The notes: generated by a model from the sequence alone, not told the origin. Counted from the first letter of the stretch, positions 7,130-17,070 are shown. The stretch is 64,000 nucleotides of DNA from Limnobacter litoralis (GCF_030160455.1 NZ_BSOJ01000038.1:1-64000); one strand, 5' to 3'. Program-made: numbers and translations.

Positions 7130-8811
7130 AGTGCCAGGTTTGATGCGCCAGCCAGTTTGATCGCAGTACCGTGCTTACACACCAGAATGAGATACAACTT
7201 GGCCCGTGTCATGGCTACAAAGAGCTTGCGGTATTCTTTTTCAGACCACTCCTCAAAATCAAGCTCACACACCACAACCGCCTGGGCAGACTGGCCTTTG
7301 AAACGATACACAGATTCTGCAAGTACAGACCCTTTGGTGAAAGTCTGATTGCCTTGCGCGTCATACTGACCTGTGAAATGGCTTAGGGAGTGTGGGCCAA
7401 TTTCAGTCTGGTGAAGTACGCTGGACTTCTCGAACCCACGAAGGCTTAAAACCACAACCTGCTCACGCGCGAACCCTTGCTTCAGACACTGCGTAACAGC
7501 CTTGGCTGTCTGCGTCAGCAGGCTGCTCTCGTCATCGTATGCAAAACATTCAACCGGCAAACCCTCCAGTGGACATGCTGCATCCACGTCGTAGTCTGCC
7601 TTGTTGGCAAGTGCAAACAAAGCACGAAAATCATCCAGCGCCTTCACAATGCGCAATGGATTTCGGTAATTGACGTTCAAGGTCAAATCGACCCACCCCT
7701 GAAGTTGAACCTGCGGCTTTGCATACAGATTCTGCGCGAAGTCCTCCAGCCAGACCCAACGTGTGCGTGCATGAGACATGCCCTGAAGCACACGCAACCA
7801 GCCTTCATCGAAGTCCTGCCCCTCGTCAACCACAATGACATCAAACATCCAGCGCTTGCTTTCCGGTTGAGCCAGCGTTTCTTCCACCAGACGATCAAAT
7901 GCGCCAGGCTGCTTGTAATCCACCTGAATGCCTGCGTCCTTCAGGACTCGATCACACAGGGCGTGAAAATTGAACACCGAGACCCCGAGCCCCTGATCGA
8001 TACGCATCTGTCGAGCCACATGCGAGGCCAAAGGGCGGTTGTAACACACGTAAAGACTGCGCAACTTCTGCTGGCTGGCCTTCTGCAATTCACGCAGAGC
8101 CAATTGGGACTTGCCACTGCCTGCCGTGCCTTTGACCCGCAACCGAAAGGGCTCAAACTGCAGGCGGGCAACCCACTGCTCAAGCCCTTGGGACAAACGC
8201 GTCACATACTCTTCGCTGGTTGCAGACCAGGCACCCACTTCCGGTACCAAATTCAAAGCGTTGGTCAAAAAACGGTGCACCTGCTCGACATCCACGGCGT
8301 GGGTGTTGTGTGCATGCAATTGCGCCAGGGAAACGAGAAATTCAGGCAGATCGTCCCGAGCGGTCGCATCCACCACGCGGTCTTCAAGCCCGGCCAATCC
8401 CAGTTCAGATTTCAACAGGTGATCGGGGCAATAGAAGCAGAATTCCACCGGCAAATCGAGGTGGTGTTGGCGATGAAACTTGGCGGTCAGCAGATCACGC
8501 TGCTCACACAGCTCAGTAAACACATGAACGGTGTGACTACCCTGACTTTTGCTCAAACCGCTGGCGTCCTGACGAATCAACCCAGTCTTCATGCTCATCA
8601 GGATGACCAGTCCGTGGGGTGCCAAAACCAAAAACTGCAACTGACCGGTCACAGTCAAACCGTGTTCAAGTCGACTCCAGTGCAAGCCGTGATACACCCT
8701 AAACCCGTCTGGCAAGCGCCTGCTCAGCGCATCCAGCACGTCCGCCTGGCGCCTGGCAATGCCATCCTGCAACAACAAGCGGTAATCGGTTGGATAGACC
8801 TGCGCTGTCAA
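7117..8811 (-). CDS. UvrD-like helicase with a degenerate N-terminal NERD-type domain
   Basis: 564 aa. The C-terminal two thirds is a superfamily 1 helicase: Walker A GTAGSGKS (228-235), Walker B VIVVDEGQDF (325-334), NYRNP (381-385), FKGQSA (504-509) and motif VI FVAMTRAK (531-538). It lacks the big 1B/2B insertions of UvrD. Residues about 20-80 align by eye with NERD nuclease domains. But the usual GEID becomes GQLQ (56-59) and the usual E.K becomes SMK (73-75), so catalytic acids appear lost. The gene starts one base after the stop of the DEDDh exonuclease gene and is surely co-expressed with it. Likely role: DNA repair or processing with that exonuclease. Confidence 0.85.
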   Translation of the reverse strand: MTAQVYPTDYRLLLQDGIARRQADVLDALSRRLPDGFRVYHGLHWSRLEHGLTVTGQLQFLVLAPHGLVILMSMKTGLIRQDASGLSKSQGSHTVHVFTELCEQRDLLTAKFHRQHHLDLPVEFCFYCPDHLLKSELGLAGLEDRVVDATARDDLPEFLVSLAQLHAHNTHAVDVEQVHRFLTNALNLVPEVGAWSATSEEYVTRLSQGLEQWVARLQFEPFRLRVKGTAGSGKSQLALRELQKASQQKLRSLYVCYNRPLASHVARQMRIDQGLGVSVFNFHALCDRVLKDAGIQVDYKQPGAFDRLVEETLAQPESKRWMFDVIVVDEGQDFDEGWLRVLQGMSHARTRWVWLEDFAQNLYAKPQVQLQGWVDLTLNVNYRNPLRIVKALDDFRALFALANKADYDVDAACPLEGLPVECFAYDDESSLLTQTAKAVTQCLKQGFAREQVVVLSLRGFEKSSVLHQTEIGPHSLSHFTGQYDAQGNQTFTKGSVLAESVYRFKGQSAQAVVVCELDFEEWSEKEYRKLFVAMTRAKLYLILVCKHGTAIKLAGASNLALHDA

Positions 8812-8812
8812 G

Positions 8813-9739
8813 TCAAACCTCTTTGTACTGCTGGCGCACGTCGTTGCCTGCGTAACGGTCGCTGCCTGAGCGCGTGCGAAAGCCCAACATGACTTTCGAG
8901 CTGGTTTCGTAGACCTCTGCCTTCAACCAGTCAATCACTTCCTTGCCTTCTGAAAAACCGAAAGCATCAAATTCCCAGACCCGATCCTCGCTGTTCCAGC
9001 GAAAACCGCGCGCACGCAAAAGGTCCTTCTTTTCAAACGGTGCTTTCAGGGCTGCAATTTGATACATGGCGGCGTTTGCGCTCTCGAACAGCACCGACAT
9101 CGGCATGTTTTTCGATGATTTTAAGGGCTTGCTCAGCACGTGCAACAAGGCATTGCAGTCCTCGACAGCCCGATGCGCACTGTGAAAGTAGCCACAGTCT
9201 GCCAAAAGATACTCCAGCTTTTGGCCACTGTACCCCTCTTGTTTCCAGGGCAATTCCTTGAAACTGCAAGCCCACACTGTGGGTTCCAGCCATGGAAACC
9301 GACGCTGCATGAAAGGCCTGTCGAACGCAGCATTGTGCGCAACAAACAGGTCAACACCCTTGCACAGGGATTTAAACGCATCCTCGTCGAACACCTGCCC
9401 CTTCACCATCTCATCGGTAATGCCATGAATGGCAGTGCTTTCAGCAGGAATGGGTTTGCTGGGTTGCTCAAGCCCTGCAAACTGACCCAATACACGGCCC
9501 AACTGGCCGCTGTCACGGTCCACTTCCACCAGTATTGCGCCAACCTCGATCAATTCAGACTGGGTGAGCTCCAGGCCAGTTGTTTCCGTATCGACCACCA
9601 GCACTTTCACAGGGTGGTCTATTTGGCCATTGAAATCCGACACGGCGCCGATGCGCCGAAGCACCTTGTAATGCCCCGTGGTTTCAAGCCATTGCGCGAT
9701 CAGCTCGGGATCAATGTGTTCAAAATCAGATGAATTCAA
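8813..9739 (-). CDS. DEDDh 3'-5' exonuclease (DnaQ-like)
   Basis: About 308 aa. The exonuclease fold shows all catalytic residues: DTE in VVDTETTGL (Asp50/Glu52), HNAAFD (Asp140), and HRAVED (His189, Asp194). A C-terminal module with ARGFRWNSEDRVWEF (about residues 250-264) is a small domain often attached to these exonucleases. It is not the replicative epsilon subunit, as the polymerase-binding tail is absent. I prefer TTG 9739: it follows the tilS stop by two bases and has GAGAG six bases upstream. The ATG at 9802 would overlap tilS by 61 bp. It forms a two-gene unit with the helicase. Confidence 0.85.
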   Translation of the reverse strand: MNSSDFEHIDPELIAQWLETTGHYKVLRRIGAVSDFNGQIDHPVKVLVVDTETTGLELTQSELIEVGAILVEVDRDSGQLGRVLGQFAGLEQPSKPIPAESTAIHGITDEMVKGQVFDEDAFKSLCKGVDLFVAHNAAFDRPFMQRRFPWLEPTVWACSFKELPWKQEGYSGQKLEYLLADCGYFHSAHRAVEDCNALLHVLSKPLKSSKNMPMSVLFESANAAMYQIAALKAPFEKKDLLRARGFRWNSEDRVWEFDAFGFSEGKEVIDWLKAEVYETSSKVMLGFRTRSGSDRYAGNDVRQQYKEV

Positions 9740-9741
9740 AA

Positions 9742-10725
9742 TCAGCTCTCGATGATTAGACGGGCTTTGTACCTCAAGACTTGAATATACCAGCCATTGC
9801 ACACCTGCCGTCGTCCCCCCTGTGGCAAGCCCAGTTGTCGCTGAAGTTCAAGCAACTGGGCCCGGTTACACAACACCCCGCCTTGTCGCAACCATGCGCG
9901 CAGTACCTCGACCCTGCGCGTCTGGGGCAATGCATTCCAGGTTTTCAGGTCGATCACGCCAGACTGGCAGACCTCGTCCAGGCTGACTTCGTTCTGTTTA
10001 TCCAGCTCAGCAAAATAACCCTGGAAATGCGCAGACATCTTGAGAATGCCTGAGCTGGCCTGCGGAAAATGGGATTGCAGCTCGGGCAACAAACGCCCCC
10101 TGATCCAATTGCGCTTGTAAACATCGTTTGCATTGCTGGGGTCTTCCACATGGCTCAAACCATGGGCAGTGGCATAATCAGCCAATGTGCGCTTGCTTAA
10201 AGTCAGCAAGGGCCTGAACACCACAATCTCGGGAAAAAGAGGCGCATCAACGCCAGTAGGCCCTAAAGTGCGCATGCCCGCCAAACCTCGCAGTCCTGAC
10301 CCACGAAACAACTGCAGCAGGACCGTTTCAAGCTGATCATCCTGATGATGACCACAAGCCAAAAAGGTCAGGTTGTGACTTCGCATCCAGGTCTGAATTG
10401 CCTTGTAGCGTGCCTTTCGAGCTTGCCCTTCCGCACCCTGCCTGCCCGGCTTTACATCCACCCGAAGAATGTCCAGCGGCTGGCCGAGCGATTCGCAAAA
10501 ATCCGTGCAATGCGATTCCCATTGAATGGCCACAGGCTGTAACTGATGATTCACGTGAACCGGTTTTACCGGAATGTGCAGGGCATTTAAACCATGCAGC
10601 AAGACGGTGGAGTCGAGTCCACCAGAATAAGCCACCGCCATGGGCGACTCGGAAGTGGGCCGCAATCCACCCGACGCCATCGCGGCCTCGATGGCACCAA
10701 GAACAAGGTCCTGGCTGGGTGGCAT
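9742..10725 (-). CDS. tilS: tRNA(Ile)-lysidine synthase
   Basis: 327 aa N-type ATP pyrophosphatase that puts lysidine on C34 of tRNA-Ile(CAU), changing its identity from Met to Ile; essential in bacteria. The PP-loop SGGLDST is at residues 34-40. ACGHHQDDQLETVLLQLFRG (about 123-142) carries the HHxDDxxET signature. A C-terminal region of about 100 aa is shorter than in E. coli TilS. It starts 11 nt after the accA stop, as in many Burkholderiales. Confidence 0.95.
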   Translation of the reverse strand: MPPSQDLVLGAIEAAMASGGLRPTSESPMAVAYSGGLDSTVLLHGLNALHIPVKPVHVNHQLQPVAIQWESHCTDFCESLGQPLDILRVDVKPGRQGAEGQARKARYKAIQTWMRSHNLTFLACGHHQDDQLETVLLQLFRGSGLRGLAGMRTLGPTGVDAPLFPEIVVFRPLLTLSKRTLADYATAHGLSHVEDPSNANDVYKRNWIRGRLLPELQSHFPQASSGILKMSAHFQGYFAELDKQNEVSLDEVCQSGVIDLKTWNALPQTRRVEVLRAWLRQGGVLCNRAQLLELQRQLGLPQGGRRQVCNGWYIQVLRYKARLIIES

Positions 10726-10736
10726 GATCAGGCTGC

Positions 10737-11702
10737 TCAGCTCTTCAAGATTTTGTAATGACCGTAACTCATCAAACGGTCATGACGCGCATCCAGCAAG
10801 GTCTTGGGCTTGTACCCTTTCAGATGGGTCAGCGCTGTCTTGATGGCCGCTTTCAAATTCTTGGCCGTCTCTTGGTGGTTGCGGTGTGCGCCCCCAAAAC
10901 TTTCCTTGACGATTTCCTGGATTAAACCCAGATCGCGCAGGCGCTTGGCCGTGATGCCCAAAGCCTCAGCGGCATCCGGTGCTTTTTCGGCACTGCGCCA
11001 CAAAATGGACGCACAGCCCTCAGGAGAAATAACCGAGTAAGTTGAGTACTCCAGCATGATGACATGATCGGCCACGGCCAATGCCAAAGCACCGCCTGAA
11101 CCACCTTCGCCGATGATCGCACTGACAATGGGCACCTTCAACTGTGCCATTTCAATCAGATTTCGACCGATCGCTTCAGATTGACCCCGCTCTTCAGCGT
11201 CAATACCCGGATAAGCCCCTGGAGTGTCCACCAGTGTTACAACGGGTATGCCAAACTTTTCGGCTGTCTTCATCAAACGGAGGGCTTTGCGATAACCCTC
11301 AGGTCTGGACATACCAAAGTTGCGGTGCGTCCGCTCTTTGACATCACGCCCCTTTTGATGACCGATCACCATAACCGGATCTCCATCCAACCGGGCCAGG
11401 CCGCCAACAATTGACGGATCGTCTGCAAAGTGCCTGTCGCCATGCAATTCTTGAAAATGCGTGAACGCATGTTCAATGTAGTCCAGCGTGTAAGGGCGCT
11501 GTGGGTGACGTGACACCTGCGACACTTGCCAAGAGCTCAGCTTGGAATAAAGCTCTTTGGTCAGGCTGTCACTTTTGGCCTCCAGCTTGCGGATCTCTTC
11601 CGAAATATCCACGGCTGAACCGTCCTGCACCATGCGCAACTCTTCGATCTTGCTTTTCAACTCAGCGATCGGCGATTCAAAATCCAGAAATGTTTGCTTC
11701 AT
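10737..11702 (-). CDS. accA: Acetyl-CoA carboxylase carboxyltransferase subunit alpha
   Basis: 321 aa, the usual length for AccA. With AccD it transfers the carboxyl group from carboxybiotin to acetyl-CoA, making malonyl-CoA for fatty acid synthesis. Typical landmarks are [10 protein letters not shown] at the start, [20 protein letters not shown] (about 94-113), and the oxyanion-hole [11 protein letters not shown] region (about 201-211). The start at 11702 (MKQTFLDFE) fits the family; an upstream in-frame start would add 12 unrelated residues. It sits between a DNA glycosylase and tilS in a minus-strand chain. Confidence 0.97.
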   Translation of the reverse strand: MKQTFLDFESPIAELKSKIEELRMVQDGSAVDISEEIRKLEAKSDSLTKELYSKLSSWQVSQVSRHPQRPYTLDYIEHAFTHFQELHGDRHFADDPSIVGGLARLDGDPVMVIGHQKGRDVKERTHRNFGMSRPEGYRKALRLMKTAEKFGIPVVTLVDTPGAYPGIDAEERGQSEAIGRNLIEMAQLKVPIVSAIIGEGGSGGALALAVADHVIMLEYSTYSVISPEGCASILWRSAEKAPDAAEALGITAKRLRDLGLIQEIVKESFGGAHRNHQETAKNLKAAIKTALTHLKGYKPKTLLDARHDRLMSYGHYKILKS

Positions 11703-11712
11703 AAGGAATCTC

Positions 11713-12360
11713 TTAGTAATCGACCACTGTGGGATCAAGGCTGCGCCACAAATACCACGCTGCCACCGTTCGCCAGGGTCTTAATTTTTCACCGAATTGT
11801 AGTGCTTCTTTCGGTCCAATGGGATCCCCATTGAAAAATTGACGTGAAATCGCTTTCTGAACACCCAGGTCGGCCACAGGCCACACATCCGGTCTCAAAA
11901 GACCAAACATCAAAAACATCTGAGCTGTCCAAGGGCCGATGCCCTTGACCTGACACAGATGCCTGGTGCAGGCCTCATCATCCAGGCCGTCCAGCAAGGC
12001 CAGCGACAAATAGCCTTGCTGGTCAAACTCACTCAATTCCCTCGCATAAGCGACCTTTTGCCAGGAAAGGCCTGTTGCGCGCAGGGCCTCATCCGCCAAA
12101 GCCAACAACTTTTGGCTGTCTGCCACGCCCGAAAGCTGTGCCATCAGTCGCGTCCACACCGCATCAGCCGCCTTCACCGAAATTTGCTGACCCACCAATG
12201 ATCGTAACAGCGTTTCGTAAGGAGCCCCTCTGGAACGAATCGCTCTTTGAGAGTGACGCTGAATCAAATCCAGCCAGACCGGATGAACATCGGACAGATG
12301 TTCACAGGCCTCGCGCCAATAAGCAGGCGCCTGTGGATCCAGAATCAGGTTCTTCTCCAC
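11713..12360 (-). CDS. DNA-3-methyladenine glycosylase family protein (HhH-GPD)
   Basis: 215 aa helix-hairpin-helix glycosylase, similar to AlkA-type proteins without the N-terminal domain. [12 protein letters not shown] (55-66) and the hairpin KGIGPWTA (139-146) are followed by the catalytic aspartate in PVADLG (Asp164). It excises alkylated purines in base excision repair. It starts with GTG 12360, which has GGAGA upstream, and overlaps the end of cysS by 16 bp, so translation is coupled. No iron-sulfur cluster loop is present. Confidence 0.92.
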   Translation of the reverse strand: MEKNLILDPQAPAYWREACEHLSDVHPVWLDLIQRHSQRAIRSRGAPYETLLRSLVGQQISVKAADAVWTRLMAQLSGVADSQKLLALADEALRATGLSWQKVAYARELSEFDQQGYLSLALLDGLDDEACTRHLCQVKGIGPWTAQMFLMFGLLRPDVWPVADLGVQKAISRQFFNGDPIGPKEALQFGEKLRPWRTVAAWYLWRSLDPTVVDY

Positions 12361-13748
12361 TGGGTTTCTCCGCCACGCTTGTCCTCAAGTACGACCCCCT
12401 TGGCCAAAAGATCCTGACGTATGGCGTCTGCTTTCGCAAAATCACGATCGATCTTGGCCTGCGCGCGGGCCTTTATCAATGCTTCGATGTCGGATTCACT
12501 CAGGCCAGATTCTTCACCCACTTCGGCCTTCAAAAAAGAATCGGCCGAACGCTCGAGCAGGCCGAGCACAGAAGCCAGGGTTTTAAGGCGAGCTGCCAAT
12601 GCCAAATCGTTGCTTCGATTGACTTCTGATGCCATGTCAAACAGCACTGACACGGCCACAGGCGTATTCATGTCGTCGTTCATGGCCGCAGCAAAGCGTG
12701 TCTCAAAATCGAGCGTCCAGTCGATGGTGTCATTCATAGTTGCCTCACCAACAGCCTTGTAAAGCCGGGTTAAAGCCTGGCGCGCGTCATCCAGATGCAC
12801 GTCCGAGTAAGTCAAAGGACTGCGATATTGAGCGCGCAGAATGAAGAAACGCACAACCTCCGGGTCGTACCCTTTCAAAATGTCGCGGATGGTGAAGAAA
12901 TTGTTCAACGATTTCGACATTTTCTCGCTTTGCCCGTTGGTCTCAACGCGGACAAAACCGTTGTGCATCCAGAGTCGGGCAAACTCGGCACCCGTTGCAC
13001 CCACGCTTTGCGCAATTTCATTTTCATGATGGGGAAATTGCAGATCGGCGCCACCGCCATGAATGTCAAAAGTGTCACCCAACAGTTCGCAAGCCATGGC
13101 CGAGCATTCAATGTGCCAGCCAGGGCGACCCGTTCCAAATGGCGATTCCCATTTGGCATCGGCGGGCTCATCGGACTTGGCCGACTTCCAGAGTACAAAA
13201 TCCAGAGGGTCATTTTTGGAAGTGGACACGCCCACGCGCTCGCCAGCGCGCAGCTCATCAAGACTTTTGCCCGACAAACGGCCATACCCCGGAAACGAAC
13301 GAACCGAAAAATTCACATCGCCCTGCTCGTCCCTGTAGGCCAGGCGCTTGTCCATCAAGCGCTGGATCATGGCCTGCATTTGCCCCACGTACTCTGTGGC
13401 GCGGGGCTCGTGGTCAGGGCGCTCAATACCCAAGGCATCGGCGTCCTCGTGCATGGCCGCGATAAAGCGGTCGGTCAACGCACGAATGCTTTCCCCGTTT
13501 TCAAGTGCTCTGCGGATAATTTTGTCGTCGATGTCGGTGATGTTGCGCACGTAGGTGACGGTGTAACCCGATGCGCGCAACCAGCGACGCAGCAGATCAA
13601 ACACCACCATGACCCGGGCGTGGCCAAGGTGGCACAGGTCATAAACGGTCATTCCGCACACGTACATGCGCACCTGCCCGTCTTCAAGCGGCTTGAAAGG
13701 CTGCTTGGCGCGAGTCATCGAATTGAATAGTTGAAGCGAAGAATTCAT
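12345..13748 (-). CDS. cysS: Cysteinyl-tRNA synthetase
   Basis: 467 aa class I aminoacyl-tRNA synthetase charging tRNA-Cys. The HIGH-type motif is HLGH (40-43), and Cys31, Cys215 with the following His/Glu cluster form the zinc site that selects cysteine. KMSKS is at 276-280. The anticodon-binding C-terminal domain is complete. It is the first gene of the minus-strand chain running to the helicase, and diverges from the TPR/transpeptidase operon. Confidence 0.97.
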   Translation of the reverse strand: MNSSLQLFNSMTRAKQPFKPLEDGQVRMYVCGMTVYDLCHLGHARVMVVFDLLRRWLRASGYTVTYVRNITDIDDKIIRRALENGESIRALTDRFIAAMHEDADALGIERPDHEPRATEYVGQMQAMIQRLMDKRLAYRDEQGDVNFSVRSFPGYGRLSGKSLDELRAGERVGVSTSKNDPLDFVLWKSAKSDEPADAKWESPFGTGRPGWHIECSAMACELLGDTFDIHGGGADLQFPHHENEIAQSVGATGAEFARLWMHNGFVRVETNGQSEKMSKSLNNFFTIRDILKGYDPEVVRFFILRAQYRSPLTYSDVHLDDARQALTRLYKAVGEATMNDTIDWTLDFETRFAAAMNDDMNTPVAVSVLFDMASEVNRSNDLALAARLKTLASVLGLLERSADSFLKAEVGEESGLSESDIEALIKARAQAKIDRDFAKADAIRQDLLAKGVVLEDKRGGETQWRRT

Positions 13749-13824
13749 GGAAATCGGTCAGAAGGTCGCCAATGCGACACAAGTGAGTACAATGAAGGAC
13801 TTGCAAATTCGAAGCAGGTCGCTG

Positions 13825-13853
13825 TTTTCACCCCCAAAGGGGCTTGTTACAAT
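13825..13853 (+). promoter_or_regulatory. Candidate sigma-70 promoter for the TPR/L,D-transpeptidase operon
   Basis: TTTTCA (13825-13830) and TACAAT (13848-13853) are separated by 17 bp, in the 188-bp divergent region between cysS and the TPR gene. The -10 is good and the -35 is weak. Confidence 0.35.
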
Positions 13854-13936
13854 AGCGGACGAGTATATCATTTACATCCAGACTAATAATCGTTACCGGC
13901 AATCACATCGGCCAAACGAAGCATAGGCGCACTCGC

Positions 13937-15109
13937 ATGCAGTCAACTAAAACATCCATGAAAACAAAGACAGTCAAATTTCCTGCCCTTCGTGTGCTGT
14001 GGGCCTCTATCCTGATTGGCACCTCACTGACGCTCCCCCTTGCCCACGCGGACGAATCCGACGAAGTGTCAAAGCTGATTCAGGCGGAAAAGTACGACCA
14101 GGCGCTGGCCAGAGCGGACGCTTACCTCGCGAACAAACCAAACGACGCCCAGATGCGTTTCCTGAAAGGTCTAATTCTGACCGAGCGCAAACAGACCGAT
14201 CAGGCCATCACCGTGTTCAAAAAGTTGACCGAGGACTACCCAGAGCTGCCTGAACCTTACAACAACCTGGCGGTCCTTTATGCGGGTCGTGGCGAGTATG
14301 AACAAGCCGAGAAAGCGCTTGAAATGGCCATTCGAACCCACCCCAGTTACGCCACAGCCCATGAAAACCTTGGCGACGTCTACGCCAAGCTGGCCAGCCA
14401 GTCTTATGACAAGGCACTCCAACTGGATGGCAAAAACTCGACAGCCAAAATGAAGCTTGCCTTGATTCGCAAGTTGATCAGCGGCAACCCTGTACCAGGC
14501 TCTGAGCCCACGGTGGTGGCCTCTGCAGCACCCGCCAAAGCAGCCCCCCCTGCCAAAGCAGCGCCTGCACCCACACTGGCCCCTACGCCTGAGCCCACCC
14601 CGGCACCAACACCCGCACCTGCTGCAACCCAGCCCAGCAAGCCTGTCGCGTCGGCTGCTGTGACAGTGGCGCCTGCTATCACCGCAACGGCACCCAAACC
14701 CAGCGCTCCTGCAATTACCGCAGTGGCCCCCAAGCCAGCAGTTGAAAAGCCAGCGGGCAACACCATTGGCATGGACAGCCAGGTGCTGGCGGCAGTCGAG
14801 AAATGGGCGAAGGCCTGGTCTGATCAAGACATGGAAGATTACCTCGGCGCTTACAGCAAAGAATTCAACCCACCCGGCAACATGACGCGTGCCGCCTGGG
14901 AAAAAATGCGCAAGGAGCGGATCGTTGGCAAAGAGACCATTCGAGTGGTCGTGGACAACCCGTTGATTACGATCAAGGGCGACGAGGCCGTGGTCAAATT
15001 CAAGCAAAGCTACTTTTCCAACCGCTTGAACAACGTGTCAACCAAAGTGCTGGACATGAAGCGTGAAGGCAACGCCTGGAAAATCACCAATGAAAGGGTG
15101 GGCGGTTAA
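13937..15109 (+). CDS. Exported TPR protein with C-terminal NTF2/Cds6-like domain
   Basis: 390 aa with a signal peptide (core LRVLWASILIGTSLTLPLA, cut near residue 36), then tetratricopeptide repeats (about residues 45-165). A long Ala/Pro-rich linker (about 195-275) follows, then a C-terminal domain of about 115 aa starting near QVLAAVEKWAKAWSDQDMED. That last domain looks like the NTF2-fold domain of Cds6-type L,D-transpeptidase partners. The stop overlaps the next start by one base (TAATG), and the next protein ends in a similar domain. Likely a periplasmic peptidoglycan-associated factor working with the transpeptidase; the exact role is unknown. Confidence 0.85.
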   Translation: MQSTKTSMKTKTVKFPALRVLWASILIGTSLTLPLAHADESDEVSKLIQAEKYDQALARADAYLANKPNDAQMRFLKGLILTERKQTDQAITVFKKLTEDYPELPEPYNNLAVLYAGRGEYEQAEKALEMAIRTHPSYATAHENLGDVYAKLASQSYDKALQLDGKNSTAKMKLALIRKLISGNPVPGSEPTVVASAAPAKAAPPAKAAPAPTLAPTPEPTPAPTPAPAATQPSKPVASAAVTVAPAITATAPKPSAPAITAVAPKPAVEKPAGNTIGMDSQVLAAVEKWAKAWSDQDMEDYLGAYSKEFNPPGNMTRAAWEKMRKERIVGKETIRVVVDNPLITIKGDEAVVKFKQSYFSNRLNNVSTKVLDMKREGNAWKITNERVGG

Positions 15110-16407
15110 TGTTCAAGCTCAATGGCTCTTTCCGCATTGGATCGAGACTACTGAAATTGGCGGTTCCTGCGGGGTTCTGGCTATTAACGGCAGCGCCCTC
15201 ATTTGTTGACCCGCAGCTGTATGACGGCTTCAACAATGTGGCCTATGCCGCGCCACAGCCGCAAGGTGCCGGGTCAGCAGGCAGCCTGTTTGACCGGCAA
15301 GCCTACCGCCCAGTCATTGACACGGCCGTGGGCGAGATCTACACCGCGCTCAGTCAAAACCAGCCTGATCGGGCGTTGACCATCGCAAACCGGCTCATCA
15401 AGGAATTTCCCAACTTTCATTTGGCCTACCTGCTGAGGGGCGACATTCTCTCCCTGAAGGCGGGTCGTCCAATCCAGCGAATTGGCGACATGCCCAGCGT
15501 ACCGAAAGGCAAGGAAGATGAACTTCGCGACCTCCGAGAGGAAGCAATCGCAAGATTCAGGGCCGTGGAAGACCGCCCCCAGCGGAACATGCTGCCCAGC
15601 GAATTGGTTGAGATCGGTGATGAAGTCAAATACGTGGTGCTCGTGGACACCAGCCGCTCACGGCTTTACCTCTATGAAAACACCTTTCCCCAGCCCAGGC
15701 TGGTGACAGACTTTTACATCACCCAAGGCAAAATGGGTGCGGTCAAAAGCGTTGAAGGTGACAAGCGCACACCGATCGGGGTGTACACCGTTACCACCCT
15801 GCTGCCAAAAGCCAAGCTGAACGATTTTTACGGCCCCATCGCGCTGCCCATCAACTATCCCAATGCCTGGGACAAACGTCAGGGCCGCACTGGCACCGGC
15901 ATTTGGCTGCACGGCATGCCGGCCAGCTATGTCAGCCGCCCTCCCCTGGACAGCGACGGTTGCGTGGTACTGGCCAACAACGACCTGCTGGCTTTGAAAA
16001 AATTCATCGACATCGGCAACACGCCCGTGGTCATTACGAAAAAGCTGGACTTCATACCCACTGAGGTCTGGAAAGCCCAGAGGAAAGCCGCCTTGCGGAT
16101 GGTACAAACCTGGAAAGAAGACCTTGAAAGCAATCTTCAGGCAGGGTTAACACACTACGCCAGCAATGTACTGATTGACGGCAAAGACCTGATTGACTGG
16201 CAAAAAGACAAACATCTTGGCTCCCGATCATTCGGAAAAATCAAGGTTCAAGATCTTACGGTCATGAAATACCCCAGCGACAAAGACATGTTGTTCGTCA
16301 GCTTCAAACAGGAAGACAAGGTCTATGGGGCAGTCAAGAAAGAACAATACTGGATGAAAATGGGCACGCATTGGCGCATCGTTCAGGAAGACACCGCAAA
16401 ACTCTAA
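15109..16407 (+). CDS. L,D-transpeptidase (YkuD domain) with C-terminal Cds6-like domain
   Basis: 432 aa. It has an N-terminal hydrophobic export segment (about 15-32), then a helical/TPR-like part (about 65-150). The YkuD catalytic domain (about 173-306) carries HGMPAS (His268) and SDGC (Cys285), the catalytic pair. After it come about 100 residues ending in an NTF2-like domain (KVYGAVKKEQYWMKMGTHWR). Such enzymes form 3-3 crosslinks in peptidoglycan or attach proteins to it. Translation is coupled to the TPR gene upstream. The paired C-terminal domains in both proteins suggest they interact or bind the same ligand. Confidence 0.92.
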   Translation: MFKLNGSFRIGSRLLKLAVPAGFWLLTAAPSFVDPQLYDGFNNVAYAAPQPQGAGSAGSLFDRQAYRPVIDTAVGEIYTALSQNQPDRALTIANRLIKEFPNFHLAYLLRGDILSLKAGRPIQRIGDMPSVPKGKEDELRDLREEAIARFRAVEDRPQRNMLPSELVEIGDEVKYVVLVDTSRSRLYLYENTFPQPRLVTDFYITQGKMGAVKSVEGDKRTPIGVYTVTTLLPKAKLNDFYGPIALPINYPNAWDKRQGRTGTGIWLHGMPASYVSRPPLDSDGCVVLANNDLLALKKFIDIGNTPVVITKKLDFIPTEVWKAQRKAALRMVQTWKEDLESNLQAGLTHYASNVLIDGKDLIDWQKDKHLGSRSFGKIKVQDLTVMKYPSDKDMLFVSFKQEDKVYGAVKKEQYWMKMGTHWRIVQEDTAKL

Positions 16408-16422
16408 CCAACAGGATACCCC

Positions 16423-17028
16423 GTGAAAACCAGCAAACGTCAATTTCTAAAGTGGTCGATGTTCTCCGCATTTGCTGTTAGCATGACCAATCTTTCGTTA
16501 CACTCCGCGTTTGCGAAACCTTCAAAGAGCATCATGGTTAAATTAAAAACAAACTTCGGCGACATCACACTTGAACTGAATTCTGAAAAGGCACCTGTAA
16601 CCGTTGCCAATTTTCTGGAATACGTGAATTCCGGCTTTTACTCAAACACCATCTTTCATCGGGTCATCCCCGGTTTCATGATTCAAGGTGGCGGGTTCGA
16701 GCCGGGCATGAAGCAAAAGCCGACCAAAGCCGCCATCAAAAATGAGGCTGACAACGGTCTGAAAAACGAAAAGTACACCATCGCCATGGCGCGCACGAAC
16801 GATCCGCACTCGGCAACCGCGCAATTTTTTATCAACGTTGAAAACAACGAATTCCTGAACTTCAAGAGCCCAACCCCACAAGGCTGGGGTTACTGCGTAT
16901 TCGGAAAGGTGGTTGAAGGACAAGACGTGGTTGACAAAATTGCTGCCGTACGCACTGGTTCCAAAGGTTTCTACCAAGATGTACCAACCGAAGACGTCGT
17001 CATTCAAAGCGCCGAAAAACTGAAGTAA
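16423..17028 (+). CDS. Exported cyclophilin-type peptidyl-prolyl isomerase
   Basis: 201 aa: a signal peptide (residues 1 to about 31) and a PpiB-like cyclophilin domain ([15 protein letters not shown] onward). Active-site landmarks are [18 protein letters not shown] (about 68-85) and [14 protein letters not shown] (about 126-139). The N-terminus SKRQFLKW is close to a twin-arginine motif with Lys in place of the first Arg, so the route may be Tat or Sec. It starts 15 bp after the transpeptidase stop and closes the operon before a strong terminator. Likely a periplasmic folding factor. Confidence 0.93.
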   Translation: MKTSKRQFLKWSMFSAFAVSMTNLSLHSAFAKPSKSIMVKLKTNFGDITLELNSEKAPVTVANFLEYVNSGFYSNTIFHRVIPGFMIQGGGFEPGMKQKPTKAAIKNEADNGLKNEKYTIAMARTNDPHSATAQFFINVENNEFLNFKSPTPQGWGYCVFGKVVEGQDVVDKIAAVRTGSKGFYQDVPTEDVVIQSAEKLK

Positions 17029-17041
17029 AGCGGCCCGTTCG

Positions 17042-17070
17042 AAAAAAGCCCTTCACCAAGGGCTTTTTTT
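17042..17070 (+). terminator. Rho-independent terminator after the cyclophilin gene
   Basis: Perfect 12-bp stem: AAAAAAGCCCTT (17042-17053), loop CACC, and AAGGGCTTTTTT with a further T, 14 bp after the stop codon. Confidence 0.9.

Noticed and set aside
7477-8892. 471-codon plus-strand frame opposite the helicase gene
   Set aside because: Antisense shadow of a gene with all helicase motifs; its product shows no recognisable domain and composition is rich in His/Gln as expected from antisense reading.
12795-13730. 311-codon plus-strand frame opposite cysS
   Set aside because: Shadow of the well-supported cysS gene, with no domain.
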